In this document: positions 7,101 through 13,217 of the stretch, in pieces | How positions within the stretch are numbered: the stretch's first letter is position 1 | How the letters are laid out: every line of letters begins with the position of its first letter | Assembly: GCA_910587175.1 (NCBI GenBank) | Contig: CAJULH010000039.1 | Location: forward strand, 1 to 20,146 | DNA length: 20,146 nucleotides | Origin: Candidatus Gastranaerophilales bacterium | Lineage (GTDB): Bacteria; Cyanobacteriota; Vampirovibrionia; Gastranaerophilales; Gastranaerophilaceae | Direction: 5' to 3' | Program-made: the position numbers and the translations under genes | Notes under the pieces: generated by a model | Databases searched by the model: none | Seen by the model: the letters and a program-made list of their open reading frames with translations, nothing else | Told to the model about the DNA's origin: nothing

Positions 7101-8768
7101 AAACAACTTTGTATTTAAACCATTTAAGCTTGCAATACCGTTTTTTGTCCTAAAATACCCGTTCAGACTGGAACTCTCTCTTGTTCCCTCAGTTTTAAGT
7201 GAAATTTCCCCGTTTCCGGCAACAGTCATGAAGGGCAACGGTCCAAGCTGGAAACCAAAAATTTTATGAATAGGAATTAATATTCTGTGCGCAAATTCAA
7301 TATCTACACCCTTTGATGACTGAATATCAAACTTTGCATAAGGCAATTCTTTTATTTCCGTCTCGCCTTTTACAATGAGCTTTTGTCCCAAAGGAGGAAG
7401 ATTTGCATCTACGTTAATATAAACTTTGTCACCGTTGAATGTACAATCACCGGATGAGGTTTTAATATTTTTAGGGCGCTCAATTAAATAAACATCGTCA
7501 AGCTTTATATAGCCATACATATTAGGATATCTGAAGCGGTCTTTTACCTGAAACTCAGCGTTAACATTTGCATTTGCATTATATTTTTTCAGGTTCGGGA
7601 TGTAATCCTGCTGCATTTTAATTAAATAATCAGGTATGATTTTTAACATTAAAGCCAAAGAAGAATTTTTTATCTCAAAGGTAATGTCAGGATTTATATT
7701 TTTCGGCGTTGAAACATTTTTTAAAACACCATACGCTTTAATATCGACCCTGTCTTTATTAAATTTAAAATCATCTATAAATATTTCATTTTTTTGAAAA
7801 CTCGTAGTAAGTACCGCTTTGCTTTTGCCAGGGATATCTATAAAGTTATTGTGTCCGTTTTTAAACACATTTACAAAAATATTTTCCATCTCCAGCTTGA
7901 ATTCCAAAGGATTTTTAGAAAGTTTCCTGTCCTCTGCGGGCAAGACAGTCAATGAACCTGCGCCCTTAAAATCTTTTATATCCTTTGATATAAACTCAAC
8001 AATATATGGATGAAAATATGAAAAATCAATATTTTTTACACTTGCTTCAAGGCGGTAATCCTTAAAATCAAGATTTTTATTCAGCGGAAATTTCAATTTT
8101 AAATCAAAAGCATACGGGAAAACTTTCGTTTTACCTGCCTTTGTCATTTTTAGTTCGCCCTCGGTTTTAATATCCGCAACACTATCAAGATTAAATTCTG
8201 TTGAAACTAAGTCCTTACCTTTAATTTCAACATTTAAATATATTTTTTTATCATTAAAGGTTATCAAATACTCGTCAGACAATACCAAAGCATTTTTTGC
8301 AATAAATTTAAAGGGAAATTTTGAATCTTTCTTTAAATACTTTTCAAAGTTAAAACTTCCGTCTTTATATCTTTCAATATTAAGTTTAAAACCAGACAGT
8401 GAAAGCTTTTTGAATTCAATCCTTTTAAATAGCAAAGGAAAAATTTTAATCTCAACTCCGGCACTGTCAGCCTCAGCCAGGGGAAGATTTTCATCAGGCA
8501 CAGCAAGCTTTATATTTTTTGCCGATAAATTTATACAAAAATCTTTCGTTGTATAAAAATCCGAATCTTCAAGATTAAGCACCAAATTGGTATTTTTGTT
8601 TACAATATTTTTAATGCGTTCCGCATCAACAAAAGAATTTACAATCCTGCCCAAATTGGCATATAGAAGAATAGACGCCACAAAAATAAGACAAAGGGCT
8701 ATATTCAAAAGCCTGAATGTCATTTTTACTTTAGATGTTTTTTTACTTTCTGTCTCCTTGTTTCCCAT
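4137..8768 (-). CDS. giant AsmA-like envelope protein, about 1543 aa
   Basis: A short cytoplasmic N-terminus and one membrane segment (FRLLNIALCLIFVASILLYA, about residues 18-37) are followed by some 1500 residues of alternating beta strands exposed to the periplasm. An early segment, LSGFKLNIERYKDGSFNFEKYL, matches the pattern of AsmA-family N-terminal domains. The C-terminal stretch with GDFKKISGDF and NLSIYTSGNYDI matches the AsmA C-terminal domain and aligns with the second AsmA-like protein at 13218. AsmA, TamB and YhdP proteins form long hydrophobic grooves and are implicated in lipid transfer between inner and outer membranes; this role is inferred here. The longest open frame begins at TTG 8804, but that TTG falls in the predicted -35 box. 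I chose ATG 8768, which coincides with the predicted transcription start. ATG 8786 is an alternative. No Shine-Dalgarno is present at any of them. Confidence 0.88.
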   Translation of the reverse strand: MGNKETESKKTSKVKMTFRLLNIALCLIFVASILLYANLGRIVNSFVDAERIKNIVNKNTNLVLNLEDSDFYTTKDFCINLSAKNIKLAVPDENLPLAEADSAGVEIKIFPLLFKRIEFKKLSLSGFKLNIERYKDGSFNFEKYLKKDSKFPFKFIAKNALVLSDEYLITFNDKKIYLNVEIKGKDLVSTEFNLDSVADIKTEGELKMTKAGKTKVFPYAFDLKLKFPLNKNLDFKDYRLEASVKNIDFSYFHPYIVEFISKDIKDFKGAGSLTVLPAEDRKLSKNPLEFKLEMENIFVNVFKNGHNNFIDIPGKSKAVLTTSFQKNEIFIDDFKFNKDRVDIKAYGVLKNVSTPKNINPDITFEIKNSSLALMLKIIPDYLIKMQQDYIPNLKKYNANANVNAEFQVKDRFRYPNMYGYIKLDDVYLIERPKNIKTSSGDCTFNGDKVYINVDANLPPLGQKLIVKGETEIKELPYAKFDIQSSKGVDIEFAHRILIPIHKIFGFQLGPLPFMTVAGNGEISLKTEGTRESSSLNGYFRTKNGIASLNGLNTKLFNGNLNLLFKDKKIIFDNTTGIVEGAKIRIDGNSDVTGNLDLYVNIFDVNAQKALDVVKTSDMVLALLNGGKFLDAYTNPTGNIDFNMRLWGKVSPVSEEDFTDFSKMEPSDDLKAKGTITFKNNNIDIFPKIKASKVNGKLDFADFVSLNLNADIYSSPFNMAGTVVPDFKASKKRSEQPQIVDLTFKSKDIKSADLFRFFYDNQDGFQAKNKIAPELYEFLNNINFKFAANVRAKGKVNPDDSMIDMKKFMLDGWATGMNYKDSDVLFNSGDVKFKDQKIIFKNLNKTIWGANIVTNGEVDKIFDDYFIPDLNFKLVSLPFEKVLKLASGVEDKNIQKILNDFNDFKGNLNGDFKYNKDGFSGHTNLNNISIYDKKRDLPVFLNSGDLRFSNNQMKLNALNMSYGHTPVYLDAVLDDFSTAKPAFNVYLSTNLNEESLDKLLNPMLQFPLKTKGEFTLKGRLRGRLDDYTIFSSVILNPGADLYYMGANLGDVASKREINSRIDFKNDEINIKKIGYQKFILSQNNKQTPYEMIKLSGGVKTQDGKIFLNDLKFNTPNPAPARLLNIVFKKSVLKQGTFTSDVLLNGSVFKPKARGIVKFSNVDVPLYESRIRDVNLALDEDIIKAVFDGEGLGSDIKINTEIVNSPTLPVVINKAEISSKVVDLNTFINGLSNFAKAQKSTDPTAKQMYVLSPADFEVKDGKFEADEIHFNNIKAQNFKGAFKHTKEGVFKFDDVVFDVAGGKIKTDGSYEFDTTKFTINSEIENCDANTLVTDILGTKNQIFGKTNGRIFLTGRELNTAGGINTVKANVDFAIYDGKMPKLGSLEYLLRAGNLLKSGIMGFTINNVIEVLIPYKTGDFKKISGDFIVENGKVDKMNIYSKGDNLSIYTSGNYDIATNVGDFEVLGKLSTKISNLLGPVGNASVNSLVNFVTNNKLNKDSKNDLVQNVEKIPDIANGSGDFRLFAVKILGDLNADNFVKSFNWLN

Positions 8769-8774
8769 AAAAAA

Positions 8775-8804
8775 ATTATAAAACATATTGGCAAATTTTT
8801 GCAA
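8775..8804 (-). promoter_or_regulatory. promoter of the giant AsmA-like gene (leaderless)
   Basis: On the minus strand, TTGCAA (8804-8799) and a perfect TATAAT (8780-8775) are separated by 18 bp. Initiation seven bases after the -10 falls on the ATG at 8768, giving a leaderless message. Confidence 0.55.
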
Positions 8805-8826
8805 AAAATGAAAAATAGCTTAAAAT
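8799..8826 (+). promoter_or_regulatory. promoter of the 8834 gene, sharing its -35 with the divergent promoter
   Basis: TTGCAA at 8799-8804 is its own reverse complement and can serve as -35 for both directions. Rightward, a 16-bp spacer leads to TAAAAT (8821-8826), placing initiation at about 8832-8834, next to the ATG at 8834. TATGAT at 8828-8833 is a poorer alternative -10. Confidence 0.45.
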
Positions 8827-8833
8827 ATATGAT

Positions 8834-9448
8834 ATGGCAAAGAAAATCTTAATTCTTATTTTGATATTAATTTTAAATGCAGCAGTAAATATACAAAGCT
8901 CTTTAAATGCTGCGTTTTCCGCTGCGGTATTTGAAAACGGCACAAAGATATCAAAGGGCGTCATGCTGCAGGCATACCCAATGAAGACTATATCCACGGC
9001 AGCATTAAATGAAGGAGATATTGTATATTTTATAAACCCGACAGACCTTTGGGCATATGAAGTGAATGTACTGCCGGAAAATTCATATTTCAGGGGGTAT
9101 ATTGAAATGCTAAAAATGCCGGTCAAGGGCATTAATGCAGCCATGGTTATAAAAATAACCGAAGTAATTTTACCTGATGGCTCCGTTAAAAAGATGAATG
9201 CAACCGTAACGCAAAACGGCAGCAGACAAATAGGAGGAAATTTGGCACCGCCTGCATCATACAACAAAATTGTTCATCCAAGAGAAGGAATGTATTGGAA
9301 AAGAGCAGGGGTACTTCAATATGTCCCAAGCGGAGATTATGAAATGGGTCTTCATATTACATTGCCTACAAGCGATGCTGTTTATATAATACTGGATGAA
9401 GAATACAACAGTGCATCAGATAATATTAAAAGAGAAAATATGCACTAA
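8834..9448 (+). CDS. exported protein of unknown function, 204 aa
   Basis: I do not recognise a named family. The N-terminus MAKKILILILILILNAAVN is a signal peptide or anchor with an unusual run of alternating Ile and Leu; cleavage is plausible around residues 26-31 (NAAFSA). The mature part is beta-rich, with segments resembling those of the next gene product: a GD-x-V strand (EGDIVYFINP), a turn with a hydrophobic strand and then a strand ending in LPDGS. This suggests a related beta-sandwich fold. The middle holds a Gly/Pro/Ala loop (IGGNLAPPASYN). No Shine-Dalgarno precedes the ATG, and the -10 box places transcription initiation at the start codon. It diverges from the giant AsmA-like gene, with only 65 bases between the two chosen start codons, so shared control is likely. 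Periplasmic or outer-membrane location is inferred. Confidence 0.75.
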   Translation: MAKKILILILILILNAAVNIQSSLNAAFSAAVFENGTKISKGVMLQAYPMKTISTAALNEGDIVYFINPTDLWAYEVNVLPENSYFRGYIEMLKMPVKGINAAMVIKITEVILPDGSVKKMNATVTQNGSRQIGGNLAPPASYNKIVHPREGMYWKRAGVLQYVPSGDYEMGLHITLPTSDAVYIILDEEYNSASDNIKRENMH

Positions 9449-9473
9449 GCTTGCAGTGTTTTAGTTTGTAACA

Positions 9474-9505
9474 TTTGCACCCATTTTCAAAATTTGTATT
9501 ATACT
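9474..9505 (+). promoter_or_regulatory. promoter for the 9573 gene
   Basis: TTTGCA (9474-9479), 17 bp, TATTAT (9497-9502); the overlapping TATACT (9500-9505) is an alternative -10 with longer spacing. Initiation near 9509 gives a leader of about 64 bases carrying a strong ribosome site, AGAGGAGG, at about 9555-9562. Confidence 0.45.
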
Positions 9506-9572
9506 GTAGACTGGACAGTTAGTATTCATAAACCAGAAATTCAATCAGGAATTATAGAGGAGGCAACATATT

Positions 9573-10283
9573 ATGAAACTTGGAAAATTTGGCATTTTGG
9601 CTCTTGGTGCTTGCTTTGCATTGTCATTCTTAAACACTGCATCTGCAGCATCAAACTATTCATATTCACAAAGTAATGTTCAAAATTCAGGCACACTGCA
9701 GGGACAGGTGGTATACGTACCTGCGGGAATAACCGCACCCGCAATTTTGGCAGCTCCTCTGAATTCCGAGTCTGCAGCCGTTGGTTCTCTTGTAACGGTT
9801 ACTCTGCCCAATGCCATAACTTATAACGGAAAAACCGTAGCACAGAAGGGCAGCGTTATAACAGGCACAGTAGTGAAAGCAAAAAAAGCAGGGCTTGCAA
9901 ACAGAAACGGACAAATAAAGGTTATATTTAACAATCTGAGAACTCCGCAGGGATACAATATTGCAATAAATGCAGTATTCAAAACCGACGACAATTCAGG
10001 CATTTTAAAAGGCGGCACAAAGCTTGATTCTGCAAAGGATTATGGTAAAAATACCGCAGTCGGCGCAGCATCAGGAGCTGCTTTAGGTACTGCAATGGGA
10101 GCTCTTTCAGGCGGTTCTGTCGGAAGAGGTGCAGTTTACGGCACAGCAGTCGGAGCCGGCATTGGCGTTGCAAATGCTGCAAGACAAAGGGGAGAAAATG
10201 TTAACATCCCGGCAAATGTTATTCTTGATATATATTTTACCCAGCCTATCACGGTTTCAGCACCAAATATTTACAATTATTAA
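9573..10283 (+). CDS. secreted glycine-zipper protein of unknown function, 236 aa
   Basis: A clear signal peptide (MKLGKFGILALGACFALSF) ends at the Sec-type site ASA before ASNYSYS, so the product is exported. The mature protein has two parts. Residues about 37-150 form a beta domain (GTLQGQVVYVPAG, VGSLVTVTLP, KGSVITGTVVKAKKAG, IKVIFNNLRTPQGYNI) that resembles the G-x-V-x-A / I-x-F / P-x-G rhythm of VirB10/TrbI-like outer-membrane domains. Residues about 160-205 form a Gly/Ala-rich stretch with repeated GxxxG spacing, typical of glycine-zipper membrane segments. A final strand region (IPANVILDIYFTQPITV) follows. An outer-membrane or envelope role is likely; the VirB10 comparison is only a pattern match. 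AGAGGAGG before the ATG is the best ribosome site in the window, which suggests high expression. Confidence 0.8.
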   Translation: MKLGKFGILALGACFALSFLNTASAASNYSYSQSNVQNSGTLQGQVVYVPAGITAPAILAAPLNSESAAVGSLVTVTLPNAITYNGKTVAQKGSVITGTVVKAKKAGLANRNGQIKVIFNNLRTPQGYNIAINAVFKTDDNSGILKGGTKLDSAKDYGKNTAVGAASGAALGTAMGALSGGSVGRGAVYGTAVGAGIGVANAARQRGENVNIPANVILDIYFTQPITVSAPNIYNY

Positions 10284-10307
10284 ACAAACCGCATGGCTAG
10301 TACACGC

Positions 10308-10330
10308 AAATTAGCAAGTCCGGCTATTTT
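10308..10330 (+). terminator. weak hairpin after the 9573 gene
   Basis: AAATTAGC (10308-10315) and GCTATTTT (10323-10330) pair over 8 bp with one mismatch and a 7-base loop, followed by a T-rich stretch. It is a marginal terminator, so read-through into the TonB-like operon is possible. A second small hairpin, TAGTC-AAA-GACTA (10357-10369), lies just before the ribosome site of the next gene. Confidence 0.3.
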
Positions 10331-10383
10331 ATTTGTTAAAAATATGTAATAAATAATAGTCAAAGACTAAAAAACGGAAGAAC

Positions 10384-11607
10384 ATGACACAGTTAAGAAG
10401 CAAATACGATTTTGAGGATTTGGATGAACCATTGACAGAAGGATTAAAAACCCTTCCAAATTCCTTTGATGATTCAAAGGATGAGGTTTCATTTGCAAAA
10501 TCTTTGATTTTATCTTTAATATTACACCCGTTGTGTGTATTTTTAATCTGGCTAACAATTTTAGGGTTAACTCTCTTAGGACTTGTTGTCCCAAGAGCAG
10601 ACAGACCGGATTGGAAGAAAAAAGACCTTGAGTTTGTGATTGTAACAAATGAGGCAGAACCTATAGATAAAAATACAAAATACAGGTCTGACAGAAATTC
10701 AAGAGCAGGCGGAAAGCATGACCCGACAAAGCGCGTATCAGAGCCTTCACCTGCTCCGTCACCTGTACAAAGCCCAAGCCCCGCTCCGGCACCTGCACCA
10801 AAACAGCCGGTGCAAAAGCAACAGCCAAAACAAGTGGCACCCCAACAGCCGGTGCAAAAACCAGTACAAAAACCTGCACAAACCCAAGCGCCCCAGGCAC
10901 AAAAACCAATACCTAAAAAACCGACCCAGCCTGCAGCGCCCGTTCAAAGACCTGTATATAAACCAACAACAGAAGCTCCAAAACCTGCAATGCCAAAACT
11001 TGCAACAGCTCCAAAGAGCCCGTTTAGCGTAGCGGTGCCAAAAACATCAGCACCTGTTGGTCCAAGACCATCAGCAGGAACCGGAACATCAACCGGTACT
11101 CTTGCACAAGGCGGAAGCGCATCAGGCGGAGCGGGTGTAGGTATGCCATCCCCGCAGTTGTCCCCTTCAAGAGGCACTGGTTCTTCAGGCTCATCCGGAA
11201 GTTCAGGTACAGGAAGACCTGGCTCCAGAGGAACAGGCTACGGTACAGGTTCCATGGGAAACCCGGGACCCGGCAACCCTTCAGGACCGCCAGGAATCGA
11301 TGCCATAAAATCACCGGACTGGGGACCGTATATGCGCGAGCTTGAACGCCGCATAAAAAGAAACTGGAACCCGCCGAAAGGCGATGCTTCAAAACGCGTG
11401 GTGGTGCTGTTTAAGATAGGAAGAGACGGCAGATTGCTCTCAATCAGGGTAAGTAAAAGCTCGGGTTCAATTTCAAATGACGATGCAGCAAAGGCAGCTA
11501 TTGAACTTACAGCACCATTTAAGCCACTGCCTCCTGAATTCAAAGGAAGCAATATAGATATTGAATTCACATTTGATTATAACGTTCTTGGCGCAAGCTA
11601 CAGATAA
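10384..11607 (+). CDS. TonB/TolA-family energy transducer, 407 aa
   Basis: Links a proton-driven inner-membrane motor to the outer membrane across the periplasm. Residues 1-39 form an acidic cytoplasmic leader longer than usual. Residues about 40-69 are the membrane anchor and contain SLILH (Ser44-x3-His48), the SxxxH motif through which TonB/TolA couple to ExbB/ExbD. A Pro/Ala/Gln/Lys-rich spacer with repeated QPVQK-type units (about 120-200) and a Gly/Ser-rich flexible stretch (about 235-305) follow. The C-terminal domain (about 309-404, starting at the SPDWGPYMRELERRI segment and including the RNWNPP motif and VLFKIGRDGRL) is of TonB/TolA type, and its opening helix looks more TolA-like. 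It is first of an operon with ExbB/TolQ, two ExbD/TolR and an AsmA-like protein. GGAAGAA lies just upstream of the ATG. Whether it works as TonB or TolA is undecided because no receptor, TolB or Pal is in view. Confidence 0.88.
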   Translation: MTQLRSKYDFEDLDEPLTEGLKTLPNSFDDSKDEVSFAKSLILSLILHPLCVFLIWLTILGLTLLGLVVPRADRPDWKKKDLEFVIVTNEAEPIDKNTKYRSDRNSRAGGKHDPTKRVSEPSPAPSPVQSPSPAPAPAPKQPVQKQQPKQVAPQQPVQKPVQKPAQTQAPQAQKPIPKKPTQPAAPVQRPVYKPTTEAPKPAMPKLATAPKSPFSVAVPKTSAPVGPRPSAGTGTSTGTLAQGGSASGGAGVGMPSPQLSPSRGTGSSGSSGSSGTGRPGSRGTGYGTGSMGNPGPGNPSGPPGIDAIKSPDWGPYMRELERRIKRNWNPPKGDASKRVVVLFKIGRDGRLLSIRVSKSSGSISNDDAAKAAIELTAPFKPLPPEFKGSNIDIEFTFDYNVLGASYR

Positions 11608-11640
11608 TAAAGAAGAAAAAGGAAAATAAAGGATAAAACT

Positions 11641-12288
11641 ATGGATTTATTATTAGAATCAATCAAAATGGACTGGCCTGTTTTAACCCCGATATTTATA
11701 TGTTCGGTGCTTGTTATTGCAGTTGCAATAAATAAATTGATTTATTACAGAAAAAACGAAAGAAATATCGGCGAATTTATCCAAAGCCTTCAAAAAGCGC
11801 TTGCAAAGAATAATATAGGTGCGGCGCAGAGAATTTCCGTACAGCTTGGCGGTATCATATCAGAGATGGTAGATGAGGGTTTAAGAATCTATACAGAACA
11901 AAGATCAGGATTTTCAAGAGCCTACGATATTTCATCCTCCTTAGCTACAAGAAAGCTTGAAAAGGGGTTAAACATACTTGGTACAATCGGAGGTGTGGCA
12001 CCGTTTTTAGGGTTATTTGGTACGGTTGTAAGAATCCTTTATACATTCCAGGATTTAGCGGTACAGGGAAACCAATCCGCAGCAGTTGCAACAGGTATTG
12101 CTTCAGCTCTTATAGCAACAGCATTTGGTCTTGGCGTTGCCATCATTGCAGTTATTTTATATAACTATTTCCAAAGTGTTGTAACCCGCTTTGAATCAGA
12201 TTTTAAGCTTATTAAACTTGTATTCTTAAGCTTTATTGACTCTGATGAAGAAGTAAAACTAACAGATGCAGGTACAATATCCCTGTAA
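11641..12288 (+). CDS. ExbB/TolQ/MotA-family proton channel subunit
   Basis: Inner-membrane motor subunit that forms the pentameric channel around the ExbD/TolR dimer. Its 215 residues show three membrane segments: about 14-34, 109-131 (beginning NILGTIGGVAPFLGLFGTV, the family signature) and 155-177 (SALIATAFGLGVAIIAVIL, with the conserved Thr160 region). A cytoplasmic domain of about 75 residues lies between segments 1 and 2, as in TolQ/ExbB. The start is supported by AAAGGA about 8 bases before the ATG. It begins 33 bases after the TonB/TolA-like gene and precedes the first ExbD by 18 bases, the standard order for such systems. ExbB and TolQ cannot be told apart from the sequence alone. 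Confidence 0.93.
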   Translation: MDLLLESIKMDWPVLTPIFICSVLVIAVAINKLIYYRKNERNIGEFIQSLQKALAKNNIGAAQRISVQLGGIISEMVDEGLRIYTEQRSGFSRAYDISSSLATRKLEKGLNILGTIGGVAPFLGLFGTVVRILYTFQDLAVQGNQSAAVATGIASALIATAFGLGVAIIAVILYNYFQSVVTRFESDFKLIKLVFLSFIDSDEEVKLTDAGTISL

Positions 12289-12306
12289 TATTTAAAAGGA
12301 CTAAAA

Positions 12307-12786
12307 ATGGCAATCAGAACAACAGGCAAAAACGAAAAACGTTCCACCTTTAATGAAATAAACATAACACCTTTGACGGATATTTTTCTGGTGTTGTTAA
12401 TTATTATGATGGTAATTGCACCAAGTTTTCAATCTATGGACAATAACATCAAAATGCCGGAGATTAATTCAGGACTTAGCGTTGAAGAGAAAAATGCCAC
12501 CGTATCTTTAACAAAAGAAGGCGAGTTTTTCTTAAACGGAGAAAGGGTTGATAACGAAGCTACACTTGAAGAAAAACTCATTCAGCTGACATCAAACGCA
12601 AGTGATGAAGACAAAAAAGAGGTGGTAGTGAAGGCTGATGAACATGCTAAAAGCTCTGAAATTATGAAAATTATGAGGGCAGCACAGGCTGCAGGCTTTG
12701 AAAAGCTTGTTGTTGCAGGAGAACCGTTATCCAAAAAAGAGCAGGACAGATTAAAAGAAGAAAATAAAAATCAGGAACAGGGCTAA
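12307..12786 (+). CDS. ExbD/TolR-family protein, first copy, 159 aa
   Basis: Partner of ExbB/TolQ that carries the proton-binding aspartate. A short cytoplasmic N-terminus is followed by the signature NEINITPLTDIFLVLLIIMM (residues 17-36), with the essential Asp25 at the start of the membrane helix. A periplasmic domain of about 120 residues follows, with the usual NATVSLTKEGEFFLNGE strand pair and the KVVVKAD-like strand before a helix (EIMKIMRAAQAAGFEKLVVAG). A Lys/Glu-rich tail ends the protein. AAGGA lies 7 bases before the ATG. Bases 12346-12424 are nearly identical to part of the second copy. The periplasmic domain is clearly different from that of the second copy, so the two probably do different jobs or form a heterodimer. 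Confidence 0.93.
   Translation: MAIRTTGKNEKRSTFNEINITPLTDIFLVLLIIMMVIAPSFQSMDNNIKMPEINSGLSVEEKNATVSLTKEGEFFLNGERVDNEATLEEKLIQLTSNASDEDKKEVVVKADEHAKSSEIMKIMRAAQAAGFEKLVVAGEPLSKKEQDRLKEENKNQEQG
12346..12424 (+). repeat. 79-bp repeat, copy 1 (shared by the two exbD genes)
   Basis: Bases 12346-12424 and 12802-12880 are identical except at 12369/12825 (A versus G, a third codon position). They encode the cytoplasmic edge and membrane helix of ExbD. The sequences diverge immediately on both sides. Confidence 0.95.
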
Positions 12787-12789
12787 TAT

Positions 12790-13194
12790 ATGAAAAGACA
12801 AACCTTTAATGAAATAAACATAACGCCTTTGACGGATATTTTTCTGGTGTTGTTAATTATTATGATGGTAATTGCACCAATGCTTGACCAGCAGGGATTA
12901 AACCTTGCAATACCTGATTATGTTGAAAAAACAGATAATACCCCTGATGATAATAAGATTTTAACCGTAACCGTAACAGAAGATAACAAATATATAATAG
13001 ATGAAGAAGAAGTGCCTGAAAAATCACTGGCTATACAGCTGAAGGAAAAAACAAGGGAGCTTGGCGGTGCGACCGGCAGTTTTGGAGGACTTATGATAGA
13101 AGCCGACGGAAACAGTGATCACGGAGCTGTTGTAAAATTAATGGATACAGCAAGAAATACAGGAATTAACAGTATTTCAATAACAGAGATTTAA
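12790..13194 (+). CDS. ExbD/TolR-family protein, second copy, 134 aa
   Basis: Second ExbD/TolR subunit, starting 3 bases after the stop of the first copy, so translation is likely coupled; AGGG in the end of the previous gene is the only ribosome site. The N-terminus is shorter (9 residues less), and the essential Asp is Asp16 in TPLTDIFLVLLIIMM. The periplasmic domain has the ExbD layout (ILTVTVTEDNKYIIDEEEVPE, GGLMIEADGNSDHGAVVKLMDTARNTGINSISI) but little similarity to the first copy outside the membrane segment. It ends with the typical final strand and has no tail. Two distinct ExbD genes beside one ExbB occur in some Ton-like systems, where the second may tune or gate the motor; which applies here is unknown. 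Confidence 0.93.
   Translation: MKRQTFNEINITPLTDIFLVLLIIMMVIAPMLDQQGLNLAIPDYVEKTDNTPDDNKILTVTVTEDNKYIIDEEEVPEKSLAIQLKEKTRELGGATGSFGGLMIEADGNSDHGAVVKLMDTARNTGINSISITEI
12802..12880 (+). repeat. 79-bp repeat, copy 2
   Basis: Partner of 12346-12424 at an offset of 456 bases, 78 of 79 bases identical. Identity at nearly all silent positions, contrasted with strong divergence of the flanking coding sequence, points to recent gene conversion rather than simple descent. Confidence 0.95.
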
Positions 13195-13217
13195 AAATAA
13201 CAGAAGAATAAGGAAGT

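Noticed and set aside
8776..9267. 163-codon open frame on the minus strand over the 8834 gene
   Set aside because: It overlaps the divergent promoter and is antisense to a gene with a clear exported N-terminus. Its composition is that of an antisense shadow, and its 3' end runs into the region of the AsmA-like start.
10333..10359. TTGTTA plus TAATAG as a promoter for the TonB-like operon
   Set aside because: Spacing is only 15 bp and both boxes match poorly; AT-rich background makes such matches common.
10735..11300. Possible minisatellite in the TonB-like spacer
   Set aside because: Short words such as CCGGTGCAAAA recur, but unit length and phase vary. This is ordinary low-complexity coding for a Pro/Gln and then Gly/Ser linker, not a tandem array.
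11024..11570. Overlapping minus-strand frames opposite the TonB-like Gly/Ser-rich and C-terminal regions
   Set aside because: Low stop-codon density comes from the local GC-richer Gly/Pro codons; no motif supports translation.
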